A model generated the notes under the pieces. The model did not search any database and was not told the DNA's origin. It saw only the letters and a list, made by a program, of their open reading frames with translations. 64,000 nucleotides of DNA, taken from positions 62,001-126,000 of the forward strand of contig NW_026614258.1 in the NCBI RefSeq assembly GCF_026230105.1, read 5' to 3'. The position numbers and the translations under genes are program-made. Source of the stretch: Diorhabda sublineata (Eukaryota; Arthropoda; Insecta; Coleoptera; Chrysomelidae). This document shows, one piece after another, positions 37,933-52,191 of the stretch; positions within the stretch are counted from its first letter, which is position 1, and every line of letters begins with the position of its first letter.

Positions 37933-40900
37933 TCTCATATATTTGAGTGAGTTTGCATGTAACTTTGTCAGATATCATCGAATAACATCCACTGAAGCCC
38001 ATTGAGGTCAACTGTCACTTTGTGTTAATTGAAAATTTTCAAAGTCTTTTTTCCCAATTTGAAGTCGAATTTCAATATTTCTCATATATTTGAGTGAGTT
38101 TGCATCTAACTTTGTCAGATATCATCGAATAACATCCACTGAAGCCCATTGAGGTCAACTGTCACTTTGTGTTAATTGAAAATTTTCAAGGTCTATCTTC
38201 CTAATTTGAAGTCGAATTTCAACATTTCTCATATATTTGAGTGAGTTTGCATGTAACTTTGTCAGATATCATCGAATAACATCCATTTAAGCCCATTGAG
38301 GTCAACTGTCACTTTGAGTTAATTGAAAAGTTTCAAGGTCTATCTTCCTAATTTGAAGTCGAATTTCAACATTTCTCATATATTCGAGTGAGTTTGCATC
38401 TAACTCTGTCAGATATCATCGAATAACATCCATTTAAGCCCATTGAGGTCAACTGTCACTTTGTGTTAATTGAAAATTTTCAAAGTCTAACTTCCTAATT
38501 TGGAGTCGAATTCCAACATTTCTCATATATTTGAGTGAAATTGCATGTAACTTTGTCAGATATCATCGAATAACATCCACTGAAGCCCATTGAGGTCAAC
38601 TGTCTCTTTGTGTTAATTTAAAATTTTCAAAGTCTATCCTCCTAATTTGATGACGAATTTCAAAATTTCTCATATATTTGAGTGAGTTTGCATGTAACTT
38701 TGTCAGATATCATCAAATAACATCCAATGAAGCCCATTGAGGTCAACTGTCACTTTGTGTTAATTGAAAATTTTCAAAGTCTATCTTCCTAATTTGAGGT
38801 CGAATTTCAACATTTCGCATATATTTGAGTGAGTTTGCATGTAACTTTGTCAGATATCATCGGATAACATCCACTGAAGCCCATTGAGGTCAACTGTCAC
38901 TTTGTGTTAATTTAAAATTTTCAAAGTCTATCTTCCTAATTTGAGGTCGAATTTCAACATTTCGCATATCTTTGAGTGAGTTTGCATCTAACTTTGTCAG
39001 ATATCATCGAATAAGATCCATTGAAGCCCATTGAGGTCAACTGTCACTTTGAGTTAATTGAAAAGTTTCAAGGTCTATCTTCCTAATTTGAAGTCGAATT
39101 TCAACATTTCTCATATATTTGAGTGAGATTGCATCTAACTCTGTCAGATATCATCGAATAACATCCATTTAAGCCCATTGAGGTCAACTGTCACTTTGTG
39201 TTAATTGAAAATTTTCAAAGTCTAACTTCCTAATTTGGAGTCGAATTCCAACATTTCTGATATATTTGAGTGAGTTTGCATGTAACTTTGTCAGATATCA
39301 TCGAATAACATCCAATGGAGCCCATTGAGGTCAACTGTCACTTTGTGTTAATTGAGAATTTTCAAAGTCTATCTTCCTAATTTGAAGTCGAATTTCAACA
39401 TTTCTCATATATTTGAGTGAAATTGCATGTAACTTTGTCAGATATCATCAAATAACATCCAATGAAGCCCATTGAGGTCAACTGTCACTTTGTGTTAATT
39501 GAAAATTTTCCAAGTCTATCTTCCTAATTTGGAGTCGAATTCCAACATTTCTCATATATTTGAGTGAGTTTGCATGCAACTTTGTCAGATATCATCGAAT
39601 AACATCCATTTAAGCCCATTGAGGTCAACTGTCACTTTGAGTTAATTGAAAAGTTTCAAGGTCTATCTTCCTAATTTGAAGTCGAATTTCAACATTTCTC
39701 ATATATTTGAGTGAGTTTGCATGTAACTTTGTCAGATATCATCGAATAACATCCAATGGAGCCCATTGAGGTCAACTGTCACTTTGTGTTAATTGAGAAT
39801 TTTCAAAGTCTATCTTCCTAATTTGAAGTCGAATTTCAACATTTCTCATATATTTGAGTGAAATTGCATGTAACTTTGTCAGATATCATCGAATAACATC
39901 CACTGAAGCCCATTGAGGTCAACTGTCACTTTGTGTTAATTTAAAATTTTCAAAGTCTAACCTCCTAATTTGATGACGAATTTCAAAAATTCTCATATAT
40001 TTGAGTGAGTTTGCATGTAACGTTGTCAGATATCATCAAATAACATCCAATGAAGCCCATTGAGGTCAACTGTCACTTTGTGTTAATTGAAAATTTTCCA
40101 AGTCTATCTTCCTAATTTGGAGTCGAATTCCAACATTTCTCATATATTTGAGTGAGTTTGCATGTAACTTTGTCAGATATCATCGAATAACATCCATTTA
40201 AGCCCATTGAGGTCAACTGTCACTTTGAGTTAATTGAAAAGTTTCAAGGTCTAACTTCCTAATTTGGACTCGAATTCCAACATTTCTCATATATTTGAGT
40301 GAGTTTGCATGTAACTTTGTCAGATATCATCGAATAACATCCAATGGAGCCCATTGAGGTCAACTGTCACTTTGTGTTAATTGAGAATTTTCAAAGTCTA
40401 TCTTCCTAATTTGAAGTCGAATTTCAACATTTCTCATATATTTGAGTGAAATTGCATGTAACTTTGTCAGATATCATCGAATAACATCCACTGAAGCCCA
40501 TTGAGGTCAACTGTCACTTTGTGTTAATTTAAAATTTTCAAAGTCTAACCTCCTAATTTGATGACGAATTTCAAAATTTCTCATATATTTGAGTGAGTTT
40601 GCATGTAACTTTGTCAGATATCATCAAATAACATCCAATGAAGCCCATTGAGGTCAACTGTCACTTTGTGTTAATTGAAAATTTTCAAAGTCTATCTTCC
40701 TAATTTGAGGTCGAATTTCAACATTTCGCATATCTTTGAGTGAGTTTGCATCTAACTTTGTCAGATATCATCGGATAACATCCACTGAAGCCCATTGAGG
40801 TCAACTGTCACTTTGTGTTAATTTAAAATTTTCAAAGTCTAACCTCCTAATTTGATGACGAATTTCAAAATTTCTCATATATTTGAGTGAGTTTGCATGT

Positions 40901-41607
40901 AACTTTGTCAGATATCATCAAATAACATCCAATGAAGCCCATTGAGGTCAACTGTCACTTTGTGTTAATTGAAAATTTTCAAAGTCTATCTTCCTAATTT
41001 GAGGTCGAATTTCAACATTTCGCATATCTTTGAGTGAGTTTGCATCTAACTTTGTCAGATATCATCGGATAACATCCACTGAAGCCCATTGAGGTCAACT
41101 GTCACTTTGTGTTAATTTAAAATTTTCAAAGTCTAACCTCCTAATTTGATGACGATTTTCAAAATTTCTCATATATTTGAGTGAGTTTGCATGTAACTTT
41201 GTCAGATATCATCAAATAACATCCAATGAAGCCCATTGAGGTCAACTGTCACTTTGTGTTAATTGAAAATTTTCAAAGTCTATCTTCCTAATTTGAGGTC
41301 GAATTTCAACATTTCGCATATCTTTGAGTGAGTTTGCATCTAACTTTGTCAGATATCATCGAATAACATCCATTTAAGCCCATTGAGGTCAACTGTCACT
41401 TTGTGTTAATTGAAAATTTACAAAGTCTAACTTCCTAATTTGGAGTCGAATTCCAACATTTCTGATATATTTGAGTGAGTTTGCATGTAACTTTGTCAGA
41501 TATCATCGAATAACATCCATTTAAGCCCATTGAGGTCAACTGTCACTTTGTGTTAATTGAAAATTTTCAAAGTCTAACTTCCTAATTTGGAGTCGAATTC
41601 CAACATT

Positions 41608-43665
41608 TCTGATATATTTGAGTGAGTTTGCATGTAACTTTGTCAGATATCATCGAATAACATCCAATGGAGCCCATTGAGGTCAACTGTCACTTTGTGT
41701 TAATTGAGAATTTTCAAAGTCTATCTTCCTAATTTGAAGTCGAATTTCAACATTTCTCATATATTTGAGTGAAATTGCATGTAACTTTTTCAGATATCAT
41801 CGAATAACATCCACTGAAGCCCATTGTGGTCAACTGTCACTTTGTGTTAATTTAAAATTTTCAAAGTCTAACCTCCTAATTTGATGACGAATTTCAAAAT
41901 TTCTCATATATTTGAGTGAGTTCGCAAGTAACTTTGTCAGATATCATCAAATAACATCCAATGAAGCCCATTGAGGTCAACTGTCACTTTGTGTTAATTG
42001 AAAATTTTCCAGGTCTATCTTCCTAATTTGGAGTCGAATTCCAACATTTCTCATATATTTGAGTGAGATTGCATGTAACTTTGTCAGATATCATCGAATA
42101 AGATCCATTGAAGCCCATTGAGGTCAACTGTCACTTTGAGTTAATTGAAAAGTTTCAAGGTCTATCTTCCTAATTTGAAGTCGAATTTCAACATTTCTCA
42201 TATATTTGAGTGAGTTTGCATCTAACTCTGTCAGATATCATCGAATAACATCCATTTAAGCCCATTGAGGTCAACTGTCACTTTGTGTTAATTGAAAATT
42301 TTCAAAGTCTAACTTCCTAATTTGGAGTCGAATTCCAACATTTCTCATATATTTGAGTGAGTTTGCATGTAACTTTGTCAGATATCATCGAATAACATCC
42401 AATGAAGCCCATTGAGGTCAACTGTCACTTTGTGTTAATTGAAAATTTTCCAAGTCTATCTTCCTAATTTGGAGTCGAATTCCAACATTTCTCATATATT
42501 TGAGTGAGTTCGCAAGTAACTTTGTCAGATATCATCAAATAACATCCAATGAAGCCCATTGAGGTCAACTGTCACTTTGTGTTAATTGAAAATTTTCAAA
42601 GTCTAACTTCCTAATTTGGAGTCGAATTCCAACATTTCTGATATATTTGAGTGAGTTTGCATGTAACTTTGTCAGATATCATCGAATAACATCCAATGGA
42701 GCCCATTGAGGTCAACTGTCACTTTGTGTTAATTGAGAATTTTCAAAGTCTATCTTCCTAATTTGAAGTCGAATTTCAACATTTCTCATATATTTGAGTG
42801 AAATTGCATGTAACTTTTTCAGATATCATCGAATAACATCCACTGAAGCCCAATGTATTCAACTGTCACTTTGTGTTAATTTAAAATTTTCAAAGTCTAA
42901 CCTCCTAATTTGATGACGAATTTCAAAATTTCTCATATATTTGAGTGAGTTCGCAAGTAACTTTGTCAGATATCATCAAATAACATCCAATGAAGCCCAT
43001 TGAGGTCAACTGTCACTTTGTGTTAATTGAAAATTTTCCAAGTCTATCTTCCTAATTTGGAGTCGAATTCCAACATTTCTCATATATTTGAGTGAGATTG
43101 CATGTAACTTTGTCAGATATCATCGAATAAGATCCATTGAAGCCCATTGAGGTCAACTGTCACTTTGAGTTAATTGAAAAGTTTCAAGGTCTATCTTCCT
43201 AATTTGAAGTCGAATTTCAACATTTCTCATATATTTGAGTGAGTTTGCATCTAACTCTGTCAGATATCATCGAATAACATCCATTTAAGCCCATTGAGGT
43301 CAACTGTCACTTTGTGTTAATTGAAAATTTTCAAAGTCTAACTTCCTAATTTGGAGTCGAATTCCAACATTTCTCATATATTTGAGTGAGTTTGCATGTA
43401 ACTTTGTCAGATATCATCGAATAACATCCAATGAAGCCCATTGAGGTCAACTGTCACTTTGTGTTAATTGAAAATTTTCCAAGTCTATCTTCCTAATTTG
43501 GAGTCGAATTCCAACATTTCTCATATATTTGAGTGAGATTGCATGTAACTTTGTCAGATATCATCAAATAACATCCAATGAAGCCCATTGAGGTCAACTG
43601 TCACTTTGTGTTAATTGAAAATTTTCAAAGTCTTACTTCCTAATTTGAAGTCGAATTTCAACATT
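41608..43665 (+). repeat. 7-monomer (1029-bp) tandem duplication
   Basis: C P Q S' N T' Q at 41608-42636 is followed by the same order at 42637-43665. Shared rare marks are GTAACTTTTTCAG (41781 and 42810, 1029 bp apart) and GAGTTCGCAAGTAAC in Q. The second P monomer has the unique CCCAATGTATTCAAC near 42849. The last Q-like monomers of the two copies differ, placing the junction near 43519. Confidence 0.75.
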
Positions 43666-44988
43666 TCTCATATATTTGAGTGAGTTTGCATCTAACTCTG
43701 TCAGATATCATCGAATAACATCCATTTAAGCCCATTGAGGTCAACTGTCACTTTGTGTTAATTGAAAATTTTCAAAGTCTAACTTCCTAATTTGGAGTCG
43801 AATTCCAACATTTCTCATATATTTGAGTGAGTTTGCATGTAACTTTGTCAGATATCATCGAATAACATCCAATGGAGCCCATTGATGTCAACTGTCACTT
43901 TGTGTTAATTGAGAATTTTCAAAGTCTATCTTCCTAATTTGAAGTCGAATTTCAACATTTCTCATATATTTGAGTGAAATTGCATGTAGCTTTGTCAGAT
44001 ATCATCGAATAACATCCACTGAAGCCCATTGAGGTCAACTGTCACTTTGTGTTAATTTAAAATTTTCAAAGTCTAACCTCCTAATTTGATGAAGAATTTC
44101 AACATTTCTCATATATTTGAGTGAGTTTGCATCTAACTCTGTCAGATATCATCGAATAACATCCATTTAAGCCCATTGAGGTCAACTGTCACTTTGTGTT
44201 AATTGAAAATTTTCAAAGTCTAACTTCCTAATTTGGAGTCGAATTCCAACATTTCTCATATATTTGAGTGAGTTTGCATGTAACTTTGTCAGATATCATC
44301 GAATAACATCCAATGAAGCCCATTGAGGTCAACTGTCACTTTGTGTTAATTGAAAATTTTCCAAGTCTATCTTCCTAATTTGGAGTCGAATTCCAACATT
44401 TCTCATATATTTGAGTGAGATTGCATGTAACTTTATCAGATATCATCAAATAACATCCAATGAAGCCCATTGAGGTCAACTGTCACTTTGTGTTAATTGA
44501 AAATTTTCAAAGTCTTACTTCCTAATTTGAAGTCGAATTTCAACATTTCTCATATATTTGAGTGAGTTTGCATCTAACTCTGTCAGATATCATCGAATAA
44601 CATCCATTTAAGCCCATTGAGGTCAACTGTCACTTTGTGTTAATTGAAAATTTTCAAAGTCTAACTTCCTAATTTGGAGTCGAATTCCAACATTTCTCAT
44701 ATATTTGAGTGAGTTTGCATGTAACTTTGTCAGATATCATCGAATAACATCCAATGGAGCCCATTGATGTCAACTGTCACTTTGTGTTAATCGAGAATTT
44801 TCAAAGTCTATCTTCCTAATTTGAAGTCGAATTTCAACATTTCTCATATATTTGAGTGAAATTGCATGTAGCTTTGTCAGATATCATCGAATAACATCCA
44901 CTGAAGCCCATTGAGGTCAACTGTCACTTTGTGTTAATTTAAAATTTTCAAAGTCTAACCTCCTAATTTGATGACGAATTTCAAAATT
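43372..44988 (+). repeat. 882-bp tandem duplication T'-Q'-N-C"-P
   Basis: T' Q' N C" P N at 43372-44253 is followed by T' Q' N C" P at 44254-44988, displaced by 882 bp. Markers shared by both copies are GTCTTACTTCC (43631 and 44513 region), CATTGATGTCAAC (43880 and 44762 region) and GCATGTAGCTTTG. It starts inside the second copy of the 1029-bp duplication, so two exchanges of different register overlap here. Confidence 0.75.
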
Positions 44989-45429
44989 TCTCATATATTT
45001 GAGTGAGTTCGCATGTAACTTTGTCAGATATCATCAAATAACATCCAATGAAGCCCATTGAGGTCAACTGTCACTTTGTGTTAATTGAAAATTTTCAAAG
45101 TCTATCTTCCTAATTTGAGGTCGAATTTCAACATTTCGCATATCTTTGAGTGAGTTTGCATCTAACTTTGTCAGATATCATCGGATAACATCCACTGAAG
45201 CCCATTGAGGTCAAATGTCACTTTGTGTTAATTTAAAATTTTCAAAGTCTAACCTCCTAATTTGATGACGAATTTCAAAATTTCTCATATATTTGAGTGA
45301 GTTCGCATGTAACTTTGTCAGATATCATCAAATAACATCCAATGAAGCCCATTGAGGTCAACTGTCACTTTGTGTTAATTGAAAATTTTCAAAGTCTATC
45401 TTCCTAATTTGAGGTCGAATTTCAACATT

Positions 45430-48400
45430 TCGCATAACTTTGAGTGAGTTTGCATCTAACTTTGTCAGATATCATCGAATAAGATCCATTGAAGCCCATT
45501 GAGGTCAACTGTCACTTTGAGTTAATTGAAAAGTTTCAAGGTCTATCTTCCTAATTTGAAGTCGAATTTCAACATTTCTCATATATTTGAGTGAGTTTGC
45601 ATCTAACTCTGTCAGATATCATCGAATAACATCCAATGAAGCCCATTGAGGTCAACTGTCACTTTGTGTTAATTGAAAATTTTCAAAGTCTATCTTCCTA
45701 ATTTGAGGTCGAATTTCAACATTTCGCATATCTTTGAGTGAGTTTGCATCTAACTTTGTCAGATATCATCGGATAACATCCACTGAAGCCCATTGAGGTC
45801 AAATGTCACTTTGTGTTAATTTAAAATTTTCAAAGTCTAACCTCCTAATTTGATGACGAATTTCAAAATTTCTCATATATTTGAGTGAGTTTGCATGTAA
45901 CTTTGTCAGATATCATCAAATAACATCCAATGAAGCCCATTGAGGTCAACTGTCACTTTGTGTTAATTGAAAATTTTCAAAGTCTATCTTCCTAATTTGA
46001 GGTCGAATTTCAACATTTCGCATAACTTTGAGTGAGTTTGCATCTAACTTTGTCAGATATCATCGAATAAGATCCATTGAAGCCCATTGAGGTCAACTGT
46101 CACTTTGAGTTAATTGAAAAGTTTCAAGGTCTATCTTCCTAATTTGAAGTCGAATTTCAACATTTCTCATATATTTGAGTGAGTTTGCATCTAACTCTGT
46201 CAGATATCATCGAATAACATCCATTTAAGCCCATTGAGGTCAACTGTCACTTTGTGTTAATTGAAAATTTTCAAAGTCTATCTTCCTAATTTGAGGTCGA
46301 ATTTCAACATTTCGCATATCTTTGAGTGAGTTTGCACCTAACTTTGTCAGATATCATCGGATAACATCCACTGAAGCCCATTGAGGTCAACTGTCACTTT
46401 GTGTTAATTTAAAATTTTCAAAGTCTAACCTCCTAATTTGATGACGAATTTCAAAATTTCTCATATATTTGAGTGAGTTCGCCTGTAACTTTGTCAGATA
46501 TCATCAAATAACATCCAATGAAGCCCATTGAGGTCAACTGTCACTTTGTGTTAATTGAAAATTTTCAAAGTCTATCTTCCTAATTTGAGGTCGAATTTCA
46601 ACATTCCGCATATCTTTGAGTGAGTTTGCATCTAACTTTGTCAGATATCATCGGATAACATCCACTGAAGCCCATTGAGGTCAAATGTCACTTTGTGTTA
46701 ATTTAAAATTTTCAAAGTCTAACCTCCTAATTTGATGACGAATTTCAAAATTTCTCATATATTTGAGTGAGTTTGCATGTAACTTTGTCAGATATCATCA
46801 AATAACATCCAATGAAGCCCATTGAGGTCAACTGTCACTTTGTGTTAATTGAACATTTTCAAAGTCTCTCTTCCTAATTTGAGGTCGAATTTCAACATTT
46901 CGCATATCTTTGAGTGAGTTTGCATCTAACTTTGTCAGATATCATCGAATAAGATCCATTGAAGCCCATTGAGGTCAACTGTCACTTTGAGTTAATTGAA
47001 AAGTTTCAAGGTCTATCTTCCTAATTTGAAGTCGAATTTCAACATTTCTCATATATTTGAGTGAGTTTGCATCTAACTCTGTCAGATATCATCGAATAAC
47101 ATCCATTTAAGCCCATTGAGGTCAACTGTCACTTTGTGTTAATTGAAAATTTTCAAAGTCTATCTTCCTAATTTGAGGTCGAATTTCAACATTTCGCATA
47201 TCTTTGAGTGAGTTTGCACCTAACTTTGTCAGATATCATCGGATAACATCCACTGAAGCCCATTGAGGTCAACTGTCACTTTGTGTTAGTTTAAAATTTT
47301 CAAAGTCTAACCTCCTAATTTGATGACGAATTTCAAAATTTCTCATATATTTGAGTGAGTTTGCATGTAACTTTGTCAGATATCATCAAATAACATCCAA
47401 TGAAGCCCATTGAGGTCAACTGTCACTTTGTGTTAATTGAAAATTTTCAAAGTCTATCTTCCTAATTTGAGGTCGAATTTCAACATTTCGCATAACTTTG
47501 AGTGAGTTTGCATCTAACTTTGTCAGATATCATCGAATAAGATCCATTGAAGCCCATTGAGGTCAACTGTCACTTTGAGTTAATTGAAAAGTTTCAAGGT
47601 CTATCTTCCTAATTTGAAGTCGAATTTCAACATTTCTCATATATTTGAGTGAGTTTGCATCTAACTCTGTCAGATATCATCGAATAACATCCATTTAAGC
47701 CCATTGAGGTCAACTGTCACTTTGTGTTAATTGAAAATTTTCAAAGTCTATCTTCCTAATTTGAGGTCGAATTTCAACATTTCGCATATCTTTGGGTGAG
47801 TTTGCACCTAACTTTGTCAGATATCATCGGATAACATCCACTGAAGCCCATTGAGGTCAAATGTCACTTTGTGTTAATTTAAAATTTTCAAAGTCTAACC
47901 TCCTAATTTGATGACGAATTTCAAAATTTCTCATATATTTGAGTGAGTTTGCATGTAACTTTGTCAGATATCATCAAATAACATCCAATGAAGCCCATTG
48001 AGGTCAACTGTCACTTTGTGTTAATTGAAAATTTTCAAAGTCTATCTTCCTAATTTGAGGTCGAATTTCAACATTTCGCATAACTTTGAGTGAGTTTGCA
48101 TCTAACTTTGTCAGATATCATCGAATAAGATCCATTGAAGCCCATTGAGGTCAACTGTCACTTTGAGTTAATTGAAAAGTTTCAAGGTCTATCTTCCTAA
48201 TTTGAAGTCGAATTTCAACATTTCTCATATATTTGAGTGAGTTTGCATCTAACTCTGTCAGATATCATCGAATAACATCCATTTAAGCCCATTGAGGTCA
48301 ACTGTCACTTTGTGTTAATTGAAAATTTTCAAAGTCTATCTTCCTAATTTGAGGTCGAATTTCAACATTTCGCATATCTTTGAGTGAGTTTGCACCTAAC

Positions 48401-49545
48401 TTTGTCAGATATCATCGGATAACATCCACTGAAGCCCATTGAGGTCAACTGTCACTTTGTGTTAATTTAAAATTTTCAAAGTCTAACCTCCTAATTTGAT
48501 GACGAATTTCAAAATTTCTCATATATTTGAGTGAGTTCGCATGTAACTTTGTCAGATATCATCAAATAACATCCAATGAAGCCCATTGAGGTCAACTGTC
48601 ACTTTGTGTTAATTGAAAATTTTCAAAGTCTATCTTCCTAATTTGAGGTCGAATTTCAACATTCCGCATATCTTTGAGTGAGTTTGCATCTAACTTTGTC
48701 AGATATCATCGGATAACATCCACTGAAGCCCATTGAGATCAAATGTCACTTTGTGTTAATTTAAAATTTTCAAAGTCTAACCTCCTAATTTGATGACGAA
48801 TTTCAAAATTTCTCATATATTTGAGTGAGTTTGCATGTAACTTTGTCAGATATCATCAAATAACATCCAATGAAGCCCATTGAGGTCAACTGTCACTTTG
48901 TGTTAATTGAAAATTTTCAAAGTCTCTCTTCCTAATTTGAGGTCGAATTTCAACATTTCGCATATCTTTGAGTGAGTTTGCATCTAACTTTGTCAGATAT
49001 CATCGAATAAGATCCATTGAAGCCCATTGAGGTCAACTGTCACTTTGAGTTAATTGAAAAGTTTCAAGGTCTATCTTCCTAATTTGAAGTCGAATTTCAA
49101 CATTTCTCATATATTTGAGTGAGTTTGCATCTAACTCTGTCAGATATCATCGAATAACATCCATTTAAGCCCATTGAGGTCAACTGTCACTTTGTGTTAA
49201 TTGAAAATTTTCAAAGTCTATCTTCCTAATTTGAGGTCGAATTTCAACATTTCGCATATCTTTGAGTGAGTTTGCACCTAACTTTGTCAGATATCATCGG
49301 ATAACATCCACTGAAGCCCATTGAGGTCAACTGTCACTTTGTGTTAGTTTAAAATTTTCAAAGTCTAACCTCCTAATTTGATGACGAATTTCAAAATTTC
49401 TCATATATTTGAGTGAGTTTGCATGTAACATTGTCAGATATCATCAAATAACATCCAATGAAGCCCATTGAGGTCAACTGTCACTTTGTGTTAATTGAAA
49501 ATTTTCAAAGTCTATCTTCCTAATTTGAGGTCGAATTTCAACATT
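45430..49545 (+). repeat. 14-monomer (2058-bp) HOR, two copies
   Basis: Copy 1 is 45430-47487 and copy 2 is 47488-49545. Each reads S N' R Q, S N' R Q R Q, S N' R Q, so a 4-monomer 588-bp unit is nested inside. Rare markers recur at exactly 2058 bp: CGCATAACTTTG at 45431 and 47489, and at 46019 and 48077; ACATTCCGCATATC near 46606 and 48664; GTCTCTCTTCC near 46866 and 48924. Differences include the second monomer of copy 1 (45577), which has CCAATGAAG instead of CCATTTAAG. Confidence 0.82.
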
Positions 49546-50280
49546 TCGCATATCTTTGAGTGAGTTTGCATCTAACTTTGTCAGATATCATCGAATAAGA
49601 TCCATTGAAGCCCATTGAGGTCAACTGTCACTTTGAGTTAATTGAAAAGTTTCAAGGTCTATCTTCCTAATTTGAAGTCGAAATTCAACATTTCTCATAT
49701 ATTTGAGTGAGTTTGCATCTAACTCTGTCAGATATCATCGAATAACATCCATTTAAGCCCATTGAGGTCAACTGTCACTTTGTGTTAATTGAGAATTTTC
49801 AAAGTCTATCTTCCTAATTTGAAGTCGAATTTCAACATTTCTCATATATTTGAGTGAGTTTGCATCTAACTTTGTCAGATATCATCGAATAACATCCAAT
49901 GAAGCCCATTGAGGTCAACTGTCACTTTGTGTTAATTGAAAATTTTCAAGGTCTATCTTCCTAATTTGAAGTCGAATTTCAACATTTCTCATATATTTGA
50001 GTGAAATTGCATGTAACTTTGTCAGATATCATCGAATAACATCCACTGAAGCCCATTGTGGTCAACTGTCACTTTGTGTTAATTTAAAATTTTCAAAGTC
50101 TAACCTCCTAATTTGATGACGAATTTCAAAATTTCTCATATATTTGAGTGAGTTTGCATGTAACTTTGTCAGATATCATCAAATAACATCCACTGAAGCC
50201 CATTGTGGTCAACTGTCACTTTGTGTTAATTTAAAATTTTCAAAGTCTAACCTCCTAATTTGATGACGAATTTCAAAATT

Positions 50281-52191
50281 TCTCATATATTTGAGTGAGT
50301 TCGCATGTAACTTTGTCAGATATCATCAAATAACATCCAATGAAGACCATTGAGGTCAACTGTCACTTTGTGTTAATTGAAAATTTTCCAAGTCTATCTT
50401 CCTAATTTGGAGTCGAATTCCAACATTTCTCATATATTTGAGTGAGATTGCATGTAACTTTGTCAGATATCATCGAATAAGATCCATTGAAGCCCATTGA
50501 GGTCAACTGTCACTTTGAGTTAATTGAAAAGTTTCAAGGTCTATCTTCCTAATTTGAAGTCGAATTTCAACATTTCTCATATATTTGAGTGAGTTTGCAT
50601 CTAACTCTGTCAGATATCATCGAATAACATCCATTTAAGCCCATTGAGGTCAACTGTCACTTTGTGTTAATTGAAAATTTTCAAAGTCTAACTTCCTAAT
50701 TTGGAGTCGAATTCCAACATTTCTCATATATTTGAGTGAGTTTGCATCTAACTTTGTCAGATATCATCGGATAACATCCACTGAAGCCCATTGAGGTCAA
50801 ATGTCACTTTGTGTTAATTTAAAATTTTCAAAGTCTAACCTCCTAATTTGATGACGAATTTCAAAATTTCTCATATATTTGAGTGAGTTTGCATGTAACT
50901 TTGTCAGATATCATCAAATAACATCCAATGAAGCCCATTGAGGTCAACTGTCACTTTGTGTTAATTGAAAATTTTCAAAGTCTATCTTCCTAATTTGAGG
51001 TCGAATTTCAACATTTCGCATATCTTTGAGTGAGTTTGCACCTAACTTTGTCAGATATCATCGGATAACATCCACTGAAGCCCATTGAGGTCAACTGTCA
51101 CTTTGTGTTAGTTTAAAATTTTCAAAGTCTAACCTCCTAATTTGATGACGAATTTCAAAATTTCTCATATATTTGAGTGAGTTTGCATGTAACTTTGTCA
51201 GATATCATCAAATAACATCCAATGAAGCCCATTGAGGTCAACTGTCACTTTGTGTTAATTGAAAATTTTCAAGGTCTATCTTCCTAATTTGAAGTCGAAT
51301 TTCAACATTTCTCATATATTTGAGTGAAATTGCATGTAACTTTGTCAGATATCATCGAATAACATCCACTGAAGCCCATTGTGGTCAACTGTCACTTTGT
51401 GTTAATTTAAAATTTTCAAAGTCTAACCTCCTAATTTGATGACGAATTTCAAAATTTCTCATATATTTGAGTGAGTTCGCATGTAACTTTGTCAGATATC
51501 ATCAAATAACATCCAATGAAGCCCATTGAGGTCAACTGTCACTTTGTGTTAATTGAAAATTTTCCAAGTCTATCTTCCTAATTTGGAGTCGAATTCCAAC
51601 ATTTCTCATATATTTGAGTGAGATTGCATGTAACTTTGTCAGATATCATCGAATAAGATCCATTGAAGCCCATTGAGGTCAACTGTCACTTTGAGTTAAT
51701 TGAAAAGTTTCAAGGTCTATCTTCCTAATTTGAAGTCGAATTTCAACATTTCTCATATATTTGAGTGAGTTTGCATGTAACTTTGTCAGATATCATCAAA
51801 TAACATCCAATGAAGCCCATTGAGGTCAACTGTCACTTTGTGTTAATTGAAAATTTTCAAAGTCTAACTTCCTAATTTGAAGTCGAATTTCAACATTTCT
51901 CATATATTTGAGTGAGTTTGCATCTAACTCTGTCAGATATCATCGAATAACATCCATTTAAGCCCATTGAGGTCAACTGTCACTTTGTGTTAATTGAAAA
52001 TTTTCAAAGTCTAACTTCCTAATTTGGAGTCGAATTCCAACATTTCTCATATATTTGAGTGAGTTTGCATGTAACTTTGTCAGATATCATCGAATAACAT
52101 CCAATGGAGCCCATTGATGTCAACTGTCACTTTGTGTTAATTGAGAATTTTCAAAGTCTATCTTCCTAATTTGAAGTCGAATTTCAACATT
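50281..52191 (+). repeat. 13-monomer segment, copy 1 of a displaced duplication
   Basis: QT S' N R Q R Q P QT S' Q'' N C" is matched by a 12-monomer version at 53956-55719. From 51163 onward the displacement is exactly 3528 bp (24 monomers), for example CATTGATGTC near 52112 and 55640. Shared marks include GTCAAATGTC in R, GTGTTAGTTTAAAATTTTC in the second R, and CAAGGTC in the following Q. Confidence 0.72.

Larger units (their letters stand above)
37933..45429 (+). repeat. HOR family 2 domain, third block
   Basis: It begins with an I/J' hybrid, then L M N P Q R-like S N C T M C P Q/T M/N C P Q R Q R Q R/N, and continues as C P Q S' N T' units. S' is marked by GAGATTGCATGTAAC with ATAAGATCC, T' by CCAATGAAG with GAAAATTTTCC and GGAGTCG. 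Most monomers are P, Q, R, N or C. Unlike the left blocks, F-G cassettes are absent. The stretch holds several short tandem duplications listed separately. Confidence 0.72.
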
